Assembly: GCA_023665145.1 (NCBI GenBank)
Contig: JAMPEM010000009.1
Location: 1-64,000 of the forward strand
Reading direction: 5' to 3'
Origin: Bacteroides sp.
Lineage (GTDB): Bacteria; Bacteroidota; Bacteroidia; Bacteroidales; Muribaculaceae
DNA: 64,000 nt
Positions 37,084-45,637 of this stretch are shown here, in pieces. The notes under the pieces were generated by a model that worked only from the letters and a program-made list of their open reading frames with translations, searched no databases and was not told the DNA's origin. The stretch's first letter is position 1. Each line of letters starts with the position of its first letter. Made by a program: the position numbers and the translations under genes.

Positions 37084-37395
37084 ATGGATTTAAGCATTTT
37101 ATGGTATTTAGTGCCCAGCGTACTGATGTTCGTCTGTGGTGTATTCGGGTTTGTTACCCGCAAAAACATGATTGCGATCCTCATTTCGCTCGAATTGATT
37201 CTTAATTCAGCTGATTTGAATTTTGTGGTCTTCAACCGCTTTTTGTTTCCCGGCCAGATGGAGGGAATGATTTTCACCCTCTTTTCAATAGCAATAGCCG
37301 CGGCCGAGACAGCAATCGCAATCGCAATAATAATCAATATTTATCGCAAGATCGGCAATACCGACATTCGCGAAGTAACTAAAATGAGATTCTAA
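37084..37395 (+). CDS. nuoK: NADH-quinone oxidoreductase subunit K
   Basis: 103-aa, three-helix membrane subunit. The two buried glutamates of the proton pathway appear in ISLELILNSADLNFV and IAAAETAIAIAI. Start six bases after nuoJ, end three bases before nuoL. Confidence 0.94.
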   Translation: MDLSILWYLVPSVLMFVCGVFGFVTRKNMIAILISLELILNSADLNFVVFNRFLFPGQMEGMIFTLFSIAIAAAETAIAIAIIINIYRKIGNTDIREVTKMRF

Positions 37396-37398
37396 GTT

Positions 37399-39342
37399 AT
37401 GGATTACACTCTGCCACTTTTGATTCTTGTTATTCCCATCGCGATGTTCTTGTTGCTGGGAATAGGCGGTGTCAAGATGACGCGCAAATGCGCCGGCATT
37501 TTAGGTATCTTAGGAATGGGTACCACTATGACACTTGCTTATATTGTGGCCTTCAGCTATTTCTTTTCTGCAGAAGGCAGCGGTTTCATAATTGATGGTA
37601 TTCGTCAACAGATACCGGTTTTCGATGTAACATGGCTTCAGTTTACTGAACGACTTGTGGTGAAGCTCGGATTCCTTCTTGATCCGATTTCAGCAATGAT
37701 GCTTATTGTCATTACCACTATTTCCTTCATGGTGCATTTATACTCATGGGGATATATGGAGCATGAGCCGGGATTCCAACGTTATTATGCATTCCTTTCA
37801 TTGTTCAGCTTCTCGATGCTCGGTCTCGTAGTCGCCACCAACATTTTTCAGATGTATATATTCTGGGAGCTTGTAGGTGTATCATCTTATCTTTTGATTG
37901 GATTCTTCTATAAACTGCCATCAGCAGTTTCGGCATCCAAGAAGGCATTTATTGTGACTCGTTTTGCAGACCTCGGATTCTTAATTGGTATCCTCTTCTT
38001 GTCATACTATTCACATACCTTCAACTTTATTGATTTGACGACGAATCCGGGTAGTGTGCTTGCCGATTTCGGTGGAGCATCCTTCATGGGGGCATCTTGT
38101 CTGACATGGGCTCTTGTCCTTATTTTCATAGGAGGTATGGGTAAATCAGCGATGATGCCGTTACATATATGGCTTCCTGATGCGATGGAAGGTCCTACAC
38201 CGGTATCAGCACTCATACATGCTGCTACAATGGTCGTAGCCGGTGTGTATCTCGTAGCAAGAATGTTCCCATTGTATAGCATTGAACCAACATCATTGAC
38301 GTTCGTTACAGTGATAGGAGCTATCACGGCATTCTATGCAGCGGTTGTAGCCTGTGCGCAGATTGATATTAAGAGAGTACTTGCATTCTCTACTATATCT
38401 CAGATTGCATTCATGATGGTATCGCTTGGTGTGGCTCGTACAGAGATGCCGGATTGGCATTATGCCGGTCTTGGATACATGGCTTCAATGTTCCATTTGT
38501 TCACACATGCAATGTTTAAAGCACTTCTCTTCCTTGGAGCCGGAGCATTGATACATGCGGTTCATTCAAACAACTATACGGCTATGGGTGGACTTCGCAA
38601 ATATATGCCGATTACACATTGGACATTCCTTATCGGATGTCTTGCTATAGCCGGTATTTATCCATTTTCAGGCTTCTTCTCAAAAGATGAGATGCTTGCC
38701 GCAATGTTCCAGTCACACTGGTTCTGGGGAGCATGGATGACAATGGTAGCCGGACTTACAGCTTTCTATATGTTCCGCCTTTATTACTTGATATTCTGGT
38801 GGGAAGAGAATCCTCATTATAAAGAGCACAAGCCCCATGATTCACCATGGCAGATGTCATTACCTCTAATCATATTGGCTGCAGTATCGTGTGTGGCCGG
38901 ATTTATACCCTTTGGTGAATTTGTGACATGGAATAGAGCACCCTACCATATCCATCTCGAGGCACCGGTAGCTGCGACGTCGCTTACAGTTGCAATTCTT
39001 GCAATTGTGCTTGCTACTGTGATGTATCGCAAGAAGAATCCAATGCCGGAGAAGATGAAGAATCTTTGGCCTGCGCTATGGACTGCAGCCAATCGTAGAT
39101 TCTACTGGGATGAGATTTACATGTTTGTGACTCATAAAATCATTTTCAACGGAATCTGTTCAGCTATTGCATGGTTTGATCGTCATGTAATTGACGCAAG
39201 TATGGATGGATTTGCGAAGATGACACATTATGCATCTCTCAAAATTAAGGGTATGCAGAGTGGAAGTATACAGATGTATGTAGTATGGTATTTACTCGGA
39301 GCATTGCTTCTTGCGGCCATCACATGGATTTGTCTGATTTAA
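37399..39342 (+). CDS. nuoL: NADH-quinone oxidoreductase subunit L
   Basis: 647-aa antiporter-like proton-pumping subunit at the far end of the membrane arm. It has the FYWELVGVSSYLLIGF-type motif (IFWELVGVSSYLLIGFF), KSAMMPLHIWLPDAMEGPTPVSALIHAATMVVAG and the FLGAGALIHAVH helix, and a long lateral C-terminal helix region after ~residue 540. Part of the uninterrupted nuoI-N run. Confidence 0.96.
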   Translation: MDYTLPLLILVIPIAMFLLLGIGGVKMTRKCAGILGILGMGTTMTLAYIVAFSYFFSAEGSGFIIDGIRQQIPVFDVTWLQFTERLVVKLGFLLDPISAMMLIVITTISFMVHLYSWGYMEHEPGFQRYYAFLSLFSFSMLGLVVATNIFQMYIFWELVGVSSYLLIGFFYKLPSAVSASKKAFIVTRFADLGFLIGILFLSYYSHTFNFIDLTTNPGSVLADFGGASFMGASCLTWALVLIFIGGMGKSAMMPLHIWLPDAMEGPTPVSALIHAATMVVAGVYLVARMFPLYSIEPTSLTFVTVIGAITAFYAAVVACAQIDIKRVLAFSTISQIAFMMVSLGVARTEMPDWHYAGLGYMASMFHLFTHAMFKALLFLGAGALIHAVHSNNYTAMGGLRKYMPITHWTFLIGCLAIAGIYPFSGFFSKDEMLAAMFQSHWFWGAWMTMVAGLTAFYMFRLYYLIFWWEENPHYKEHKPHDSPWQMSLPLIILAAVSCVAGFIPFGEFVTWNRAPYHIHLEAPVAATSLTVAILAIVLATVMYRKKNPMPEKMKNLWPALWTAANRRFYWDEIYMFVTHKIIFNGICSAIAWFDRHVIDASMDGFAKMTHYASLKIKGMQSGSIQMYVVWYLLGALLLAAITWICLI

Positions 39343-39371
39343 TAATCGTGTATCGCAGAAAATAAAAGACT

Positions 39372-40889
39372 ATGTTTGGCAATATTCTAATCTGGTTTGT
39401 AATCATCCCGGTCATAATGATGGCGGGATTGGGGCTATGCCGCAACAGCGGTGTCAACGCGATACGCGCGGTGATGGTATCATGCTCCACAGTCCTTATG
39501 GGGCTGGCAATATGGCTATGTTGCGCTTTTTTGGAAATGAGGGGTGCAGGAAATACCGATCCAATGCTCTTTACCGGAGAATGGACATGGTATGCACCAC
39601 TTAACATAAAACTGGCAGTTGGTGTGGATGGTATCTCAGTCTTTATGCTGATGCTTTCTGCAGTGATAGTATTTGCCGGAACGTTTGCTTCATGGCAAAT
39701 CAATCCGCTTCCCAAGAATTTCTTCTTATGGTTCGCTCTTCTTTCTACCGGAGTGTTCGGATTTTTCATCTCAATAGACATTTTCACAATGTTTATGTTC
39801 TATGAGGTGGCACTTATCCCTATGTATCTTTTGATTGGAGTGTGGGGTACAGGTCGTAAGGAGTATTCAGCCATGAAGCTTACATTGATGCTTATGGGAG
39901 GTTCTGCTTTCTTGATGCTCGGTCTTCTAGGAATCTATTGGCATTCTTCTGCAGATGCCAATCAATTGACATGGAATATCCTTGAGATAGCAAACAATAA
40001 TGCAATTGACCCGAGTTGGCAGAGAATACTCTTCTTCTGTACATTTGTAGGTTTTGGTGTGCTTGGGGCGATGTTCCCATTCCATACTTGGTCACCTGAT
40101 GGTCATGCTTGTGCTCCGACTGCAGTTTCTATGCTTCATGCCGGAGTTCTTATGAAGCTTGGCGGGTATGGATGTTTCAGAATAGCCATATATCTTCTTC
40201 CTGCAGCTGCCAACGAGCTTGCTTGGATATTTATCATATTGACCGGTATAAGCATTGTGTATGGTGCATTTTCAGCTTGCGTACAGACCGACCTCAAATA
40301 TATTAATGCGTATTCTTCGGTGTCACACTGTGGAATGGTATTATTTGCAATATTGATGTTGAACGCTACAGCCATGACGGGTGCAATCCTTCAGATGTTA
40401 TCACATGGACTGATGACTGCACTTTTCTTTGCATTGATTGGTATGATATACGGACGAACCCATACGCGAGATATCCGACAGATGGGAGGCTTGATGAAGA
40501 TAATGCCATATTTGGGTGTTTGTTATATGATAGCCGGTTTCGCATCATTGGGTCTTCCGGGGCTTTCCGGTTTTGTTGCCGAGATGACTATATTTTTCGG
40601 GTCATTCCAAGATGCAGATTTGTTCCATAGAATATTTGTCATCACGGCCACATGTTCAATCGTCATCACAGCGGTATATATCCTTCGAGTGGTAGGAAAA
40701 CTGCTACTTGGACCTGTGCAGGATGAGCATCATCTATCTTTAACAGATGCAACTTGGTTTGAAAGACTTTCAACAGTGACGTTGATAGTTTGCATCGCCG
40801 GAATAGGTTGTTTCCCGAATTGGATAAACGAGGCGATACATTACAGCTTTGGTCCGATTATGGAGGCCGTTAACAATGCAGTATTATAA
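39372..40889 (+). CDS. nuoM: NADH-quinone oxidoreductase subunit M
   Basis: 505-aa antiporter-like subunit. Key parts are MFMFYEVALIPMYLLIGVWG (with the pathway glutamate), FPFHTWSPDGHACAPTAVSMLHAGVLMKLGGYG, and YINAYSSVSHCGMV. About 14 helices. It sits 29 bp after nuoL. Confidence 0.95.
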   Translation: MFGNILIWFVIIPVIMMAGLGLCRNSGVNAIRAVMVSCSTVLMGLAIWLCCAFLEMRGAGNTDPMLFTGEWTWYAPLNIKLAVGVDGISVFMLMLSAVIVFAGTFASWQINPLPKNFFLWFALLSTGVFGFFISIDIFTMFMFYEVALIPMYLLIGVWGTGRKEYSAMKLTLMLMGGSAFLMLGLLGIYWHSSADANQLTWNILEIANNNAIDPSWQRILFFCTFVGFGVLGAMFPFHTWSPDGHACAPTAVSMLHAGVLMKLGGYGCFRIAIYLLPAAANELAWIFIILTGISIVYGAFSACVQTDLKYINAYSSVSHCGMVLFAILMLNATAMTGAILQMLSHGLMTALFFALIGMIYGRTHTRDIRQMGGLMKIMPYLGVCYMIAGFASLGLPGLSGFVAEMTIFFGSFQDADLFHRIFVITATCSIVITAVYILRVVGKLLLGPVQDEHHLSLTDATWFERLSTVTLIVCIAGIGCFPNWINEAIHYSFGPIMEAVNNAVL

Positions 40890-40913
40890 AAACGAAAATA
40901 TCAAGACAATAAA

Positions 40914-42380
40914 ATGGACTATTCACAATTTGGACATATGATTCCTGAACTGATTGTTCTTGGGATTTTCATGGTGGTCTTGCTGTTTGATGTGTTCAGC
41001 TCAGACAAAAGCTCGAAAAAATTTCTTACACCACTGACCACAATATTATTTGGTCTCGGAACAGTGGCAATATGGTTGATTCCCGCCACCGGACAAGAGG
41101 TATTCAGCGGAATGTTTGTAAACAACACTGCGACAAATGCGCTTAAATCAATTTTGAATATTGGTGTGTTTATCGTATTCCTTCAATCCGCGAAATGGGT
41201 TGAGAGTGATGAGGTAGCTGTTAGAAAGGGTGAATTTTATGAGTTGATTCTTGTGACGCTTTTCGGTATGTATTTGATGGTGTCAGGCAGACATTTCCTT
41301 CTCTTTGTTATCGGACTTGAGGCAGCATCACTTCCGCTCGCAGCATTAGTGGCCTTTAACAAGAAATATTATGAAAGTGCCGAGGCAGCTACAAAATATA
41401 TATTAACAGCAGTGTTTTCTTCAGGAGTATTACTGATGGGTCTGTCTTTCGTATATGCTTGTTCTAACGGCTCACTTTATTTCAACGATATTGCACAGAC
41501 GTTTGTGGAAGGTAATATGAGTGGTATGATGATATGCGCGTTGGCGTTTGTGATTGCGGGTATCGGATTTAAATTGTCACTTGTACCATTTCATCTATGG
41601 ACTGCGGATGTATATCAAGGAGCTCCCACAGCAGTGACAAGTTATTTGTCTGTGATCAGTAAAGGTTCTGCAGCATTTGCATTCTTTGTAATCTTTGTTC
41701 AAGCCTTTGGGCAGGTATGGGCAGATGCTTGGGAATGGATGCTTTATGCTGTAATTATCCTTACGATTACAGTTGGTAATTTGTTTGCGATTCGTCAACG
41801 TAATATCAAGCGATTTATGGCTTTTTCGTCTGTTTCACAGGCCGGATATATAATGTTGGCAGCAGTCGTAGGTACTAATCTCGGGCTTGCAGCGATGTTG
41901 TATTACATCATCGTGTATATAGTAAGTAACTTAGGTGCGTTCTCAGTAATTGCAATGGTTGAGAATCAGACAGGTCGTCTTGAGATAGAAGATTATAACG
42001 GGTTGCATAAGACTAATCCTCGTCTATCATTTGCAATGACGCTTGCGATGTTCTCGTTGGCCGGTATTCCACCTTTTGCAGGTTTCTTCAGCAAGATATT
42101 GATGTTTACATCGGTGACAGCATCTAATTGTCCTGCACTATATGCGCTGGTATTGATTGCATTGATTAACACTATAATCTCGCTTTATTATTATCTGCTT
42201 GTAGTTAAAGCGATGTGGATTAGCCCGGAGGAACCTAAGATTGAGAATATTAAGGGGCATTTTGCTGACAGATTAGCTCTTGGATTGTGTGTCTTGGGCA
42301 TAATATTCTTCGGTATAGTTCCATTTATTTATCAGTATTGCTACGATGCAGTTCAAAATTTGATTTGTATGGTAGGATAA
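40914..42380 (+). CDS. nuoN: NADH-quinone oxidoreductase subunit N
   Basis: 488-aa antiporter-like subunit and last gene of the block. FVIGLEAASLPLAALVAF, FKLSLVPFHLWTADVYQGAPTAV and FMAFSSVSQAGYIML are the family-typical segments. A strong terminator hairpin follows 24 bp after the stop codon. Confidence 0.95.
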   Translation: MDYSQFGHMIPELIVLGIFMVVLLFDVFSSDKSSKKFLTPLTTILFGLGTVAIWLIPATGQEVFSGMFVNNTATNALKSILNIGVFIVFLQSAKWVESDEVAVRKGEFYELILVTLFGMYLMVSGRHFLLFVIGLEAASLPLAALVAFNKKYYESAEAATKYILTAVFSSGVLLMGLSFVYACSNGSLYFNDIAQTFVEGNMSGMMICALAFVIAGIGFKLSLVPFHLWTADVYQGAPTAVTSYLSVISKGSAAFAFFVIFVQAFGQVWADAWEWMLYAVIILTITVGNLFAIRQRNIKRFMAFSSVSQAGYIMLAAVVGTNLGLAAMLYYIIVYIVSNLGAFSVIAMVENQTGRLEIEDYNGLHKTNPRLSFAMTLAMFSLAGIPPFAGFFSKILMFTSVTASNCPALYALVLIALINTIISLYYYLLVVKAMWISPEEPKIENIKGHFADRLALGLCVLGIIFFGIVPFIYQYCYDAVQNLICMVG

Positions 42381-42404
42381 TAGAGAAGATTAATACATAA
42401 TCAT

Positions 42405-42444
42405 ATATAAGGGGTTTGAAGAAATTGCTTCAAACCCCTTATAT
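42405..42444 (+). terminator. Terminator of the nuo-atp block
   Basis: Perfect 17-bp arms (42405-42421 with 42428-42444) with a 6-base loop. The U-tract is weak, but the stem is long and well placed after nuoN. Confidence 0.8.
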
Positions 42445-42875
42445 GATGTGTAACGTCGGGAGCGTTTTTGCGTATTCTTTCGTTAAAAGGATGTCTTTTA
42501 ACGAGTGGTTTTCATTGCTAACTTTGTGGTAAAAAAAGCGTATTTGTACAAAAATGGTCGACTGCTATTTTATAGTATGCTTTTAAATTATAGGCAGAAG
42601 TCCTTTTTAGTTGACTGTCATTCATATTAGGACTTATATGACAAATGTAATAGACGGATACTGTTTCAAAAAGTGTGTCTGAGATAGACATTAAAACAAA
42701 CCGACCAAATTTTGAGCGGTCTTTACAGGTTCGTAATTTTAGGATAACAAAAAACTTAAAATTCCAAACTATGGATTTATCAAATGTACGACTTTCTGAT
42801 GTGAGGCGCATGCATGCCTCCAAAGAAAATGGTTTACAAGATTTGGAGATATAATCTTTGCTTTGATAAATAAGT
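42445..42875. other. Unexplained intergenic stretch after nuoN
   Basis: About 430 bp with no recognised gene. It holds a 9-bp inverted repeat (42481-42489 with 42495-42503), then a plus-strand TAACTTTG (42519-42526) without a clear -33, several small hairpins, and a 27-codon frame (42771-42854, starting MDLSNVRLSDVRRMHASK) ending just before the terminator at 42876-42915. It could host a small RNA or a leader peptide, or be a degenerate gene. Confidence 0.4.
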
Positions 42876-42915
42876 AACCCCACACTTGGATGCAAAGCAT
42901 TCTTTATGTGGGGTT
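42876..42915. terminator. Terminator of the glycogen cluster
   Basis: AACCCCACA (42876-42884) pairs with TGTGGGGTT (42907-42915); the loop contains a second 6-bp stem GGATGC/GCATTC, making a long bent hairpin. It lies 35 bp past the GH57 stop on the minus strand and is followed there by TTA-rich sequence. Confidence 0.65.
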
Positions 42916-42949
42916 TGTAAGTCGTTTACTTTAGCCTCTTGGATGTATT

Positions 42950-44338
42950 TTATTTTGAGGAGGCTTTCTTTGATGTTTTCTTTGCTGTGGCTTTCTTTGT
43001 TGGTTTCTTTTCTTCCTTTACGGGTAATTCCGTGTTGAGGTTGTCGCGATCGGTGTGAAGACTTTTAACTTCTTTTTTGAGCTCGTTGATTTCAGCTGCT
43101 TGATTTTTAATAGTAAGAAGAAGAGAGTTTAGTTCTTCGTTTTCGACATCTTCCGGGAATTGTTCTTGGACTCTTACGAGGAAGTCGGCAAGGACATTCA
43201 TATAGTTTGTAAAAGCGGAGAATGGTGAATCGTAAGGGCTGAAAGCGGCATGAGAAGCACCGTCAGAGAGATTTTTAGTGCTCATATAATAGAAATGGTC
43301 GCTGCTTTGTAGTCTATGCCAATCCATCAATAGTCTTCGGTCTTGGGCAAGATTTACACGTTCACCTACGGAGTAAAGTTTTTGAAGGGCTTCACGTTGC
43401 AGGTCGTTACCACGCCAGGCAGATACGTCACGTGCTTCATCTACGGCAGATATTGGGAATGGAATTGAGAGAGAGTCCACGGGATTATAGTTGTTGATTA
43501 TCTCAGTGGGGAGTTGGAATTTGATACCTTTTTCTTTAGCAAATATCGGAAGAGCTTTCAGGAAATCGAAGATACCGGATTCTGCGGGTATGAAATTTCC
43601 GAAGTTCTCCATGCTGAAATAAAGGTTGACGCATTGTTGATCAGCCGGGAGCTCGTTAATCCAAGATATGTATTTGTCAGCTGTGAGGGGATATTCACTC
43701 CACGATGTGTTGTTGAAGTTTTGAGAGATATCTTCAGATAGTTTATCGTTTACTAAAAGAAGTTTGAGATTAGGGTTAGAAGCTGATTGGTAAACATAGT
43801 TGGGAGATTTCCAACCTAAGATGTGTTTAGCACCTTCCGTTAGAAGTCCTTTGAAACCAATAGACCCGATAAGGAGTGCGATATCGTCATCGAAGATAAG
43901 TTCGGTGTTTTGAAATACAGTGGGAGTTAGGCCGAAATTTTCTTTAATAACGTCGTCGTGGAGTTTGATTTGTCTTATGAATTCTTCCGGGTCTTCGATA
44001 GAAGAAAGGTCATGAGAATATGTTTCACTAAGGAATTCCACACAACCGGTATTGGCGAGTTTTTTAAGGAGTTCGATAAATTCCGGAGCTGCTACTTGGA
44101 GTTGTTCGAGAGCCGTGCCTGAAATTGATATGGCACATTTAAAATCATTACCGTTTTTTGCAATTATTTCAAGAAGAGCTTGAGCCGTGGGGATATAAGA
44201 GTTATGAGCTATTCTTGTGATAATATCATCGTTTGCAAAATCATCGTAATAATAGTGGTCATTACCGATATCGAAGAATCTGTATCTTTTAAGGCGGTAA
44301 GGTTGATGTATTTTGAAATAAAGTGCAATAGTTTTCAT
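42950..44338 (-). CDS. GH57-like alpha-glucan protein lacking the catalytic Asp
   Basis: 462 aa. The (beta/alpha)7 catalytic domain begins with FKIHQPYRLKR (HQP motif, residues ~8-18). The likely nucleophile is Glu146 in FQNTELIFDDD. At the acid/base motif, usually MDYETFGEH, this protein reads FSMENFGNF, so the Asp is replaced by Ser242 (43613-43615). 'GH57-like' alpha-amylase homologues without catalytic residues have been described in Bacteroidetes, so it may be non-hydrolytic or use another residue. The C-terminus is a coiled coil plus a Lys/Ser/Thr-rich tail. It starts one base after the GT4 stop codon; glycogen-related role inferred from neighbours. Confidence 0.85.
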   Translation of the reverse strand: MKTIALYFKIHQPYRLKRYRFFDIGNDHYYYDDFANDDIITRIAHNSYIPTAQALLEIIAKNGNDFKCAISISGTALEQLQVAAPEFIELLKKLANTGCVEFLSETYSHDLSSIEDPEEFIRQIKLHDDVIKENFGLTPTVFQNTELIFDDDIALLIGSIGFKGLLTEGAKHILGWKSPNYVYQSASNPNLKLLLVNDKLSEDISQNFNNTSWSEYPLTADKYISWINELPADQQCVNLYFSMENFGNFIPAESGIFDFLKALPIFAKEKGIKFQLPTEIINNYNPVDSLSIPFPISAVDEARDVSAWRGNDLQREALQKLYSVGERVNLAQDRRLLMDWHRLQSSDHFYYMSTKNLSDGASHAAFSPYDSPFSAFTNYMNVLADFLVRVQEQFPEDVENEELNSLLLTIKNQAAEINELKKEVKSLHTDRDNLNTELPVKEEKKPTKKATAKKTSKKASSK

Positions 44339-44339
44339 A

Positions 44340-45608
44340 TCAGTTTCTTGAATTGATTACTTTGTTGTATATGTCTATAACTTTTTCCCCGGCTTTTTCC
44401 CATGTTATTCCGTGTATTTCTTCCAAACCGTCTCTGCGGAGAGTTTCATGCAGGGCCGGGTTTGATATAATAGAATGTATAGCGTCTGCCATTGCGTCAA
44501 TATCCCAATAGTCAGTTGTAATGACATTGTCAAGGATTTCGGCGCATCCACTTTGTTTAGATATAATGGATGGTACGCCCATTTCCATGGCTTCCAGAGG
44601 GGATATGCCGAATGGTTCAGATACAGACGGCATGATATAAACATCGCTGTCTCTGAGCATTTCGTATACTTGTTTTCCTTTTAGAAATCCGGTGAAGTGG
44701 AAGCGGTCGGCTATGTCACGTTTTGCGACGAGCTTAATCATCTTTTCCATCATATCACCGCTACCGGCCATTACGAATCTGACATTTTTGGTTTTTTGAA
44801 GTACTTTTGCGGCAGCTTCGACGAAATATTCCGGACCTTTCTGCATTGTGATTCGACCTAAGAAAGTCACTACCTTCTCATCGGTTTTTCTTATGCGGGG
44901 GAGGTTGATAATATCGTCTGATAGCGGAATTACAGCGTTGTGGACAGTTGTAACTTTTTCCGGATTTATACCATATTTTTCGATTACCGTTTTGCGGGTA
45001 AGGTTAGAAACGGTAATTATATGGTCAGCATTCTCCATGCCATCTTTTTCTATTGCGAAGACAGTAGGGTTTACGTTACCTCTGGAACGGTCGAAGTCGG
45101 TAGCGTGTACGTGAATGACAAGGGGTTTCCCGGTTACATTTTTGGCATGAATACCCGCCGGATATGTTAACCAGTCGTGAGAGTGAATAATGTCGCAAGG
45201 GACAGTTCGGGCGATTACGCCGGCAACAATTGAATAATTGTTGATTTCTTCAATGAGGTTGTCAGGGTATTTGCCTGAAAATTCGATGCAGCCGAGGTCG
45301 TTAAGCTTCATGTAGTTGAAGTCGGCATATATATGGTCTCGCAGGTCAAAATAAAGTTGCGGATTCATATATTTCCCTATTCGAGATTCTACGTAATCCC
45401 AGTTGACGTCTCTCCAGGCGACGGGTGTGTTACAGGCACCGATAATATTGGCAAACCCTTTTTCTTCGTCGCCCCAAGGTTTGGGAATGACAAAAGTTAT
45501 ATCCATGTTGCCGTTGGCATGCATTCCTTTGGTGAGGCCGTAGCTTGCCGTTCCGAGGCCGCCAAGGATATGTGGTGGGAATTCCCAACCGAACATTAGA
45601 GCTTTCAT
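44340..45608 (-). CDS. GT4 family glycosyltransferase (glycogen/alpha-glucan synthesis)
   Basis: 422-aa GT-B fold enzyme. The N-terminal donor-binding start is GWEFPPHILGGLGTASYGL; the C-terminal GT1 domain has VTFLGRITMQKGPEYFVEAA and the E-x7-E motif in EPFGISPLEAMEMGVPSI. It resembles Bacteroidales glycogen-synthase-like GT4 enzymes rather than GlgA of family 5. It lies between the debranching enzyme and the GH57 gene, and is nearly contiguous with the latter. Confidence 0.88.
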   Translation of the reverse strand: MKALMFGWEFPPHILGGLGTASYGLTKGMHANGNMDITFVIPKPWGDEEKGFANIIGACNTPVAWRDVNWDYVESRIGKYMNPQLYFDLRDHIYADFNYMKLNDLGCIEFSGKYPDNLIEEINNYSIVAGVIARTVPCDIIHSHDWLTYPAGIHAKNVTGKPLVIHVHATDFDRSRGNVNPTVFAIEKDGMENADHIITVSNLTRKTVIEKYGINPEKVTTVHNAVIPLSDDIINLPRIRKTDEKVVTFLGRITMQKGPEYFVEAAAKVLQKTKNVRFVMAGSGDMMEKMIKLVAKRDIADRFHFTGFLKGKQVYEMLRDSDVYIMPSVSEPFGISPLEAMEMGVPSIISKQSGCAEILDNVITTDYWDIDAMADAIHSIISNPALHETLRRDGLEEIHGITWEKAGEKVIDIYNKVINSRN

Positions 45609-45637
45609 ATTTGAATTTGGAAATCGTTGAGAATTGG

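Noticed and set aside
42518..42895. A 125-codon minus-strand frame after the GH57 gene
   Set aside because: It begins inside the terminator of the glycogen cluster, has no family likeness and an unbalanced composition (many Ser, Lys, Cys), and overlaps hairpins; most likely chance.
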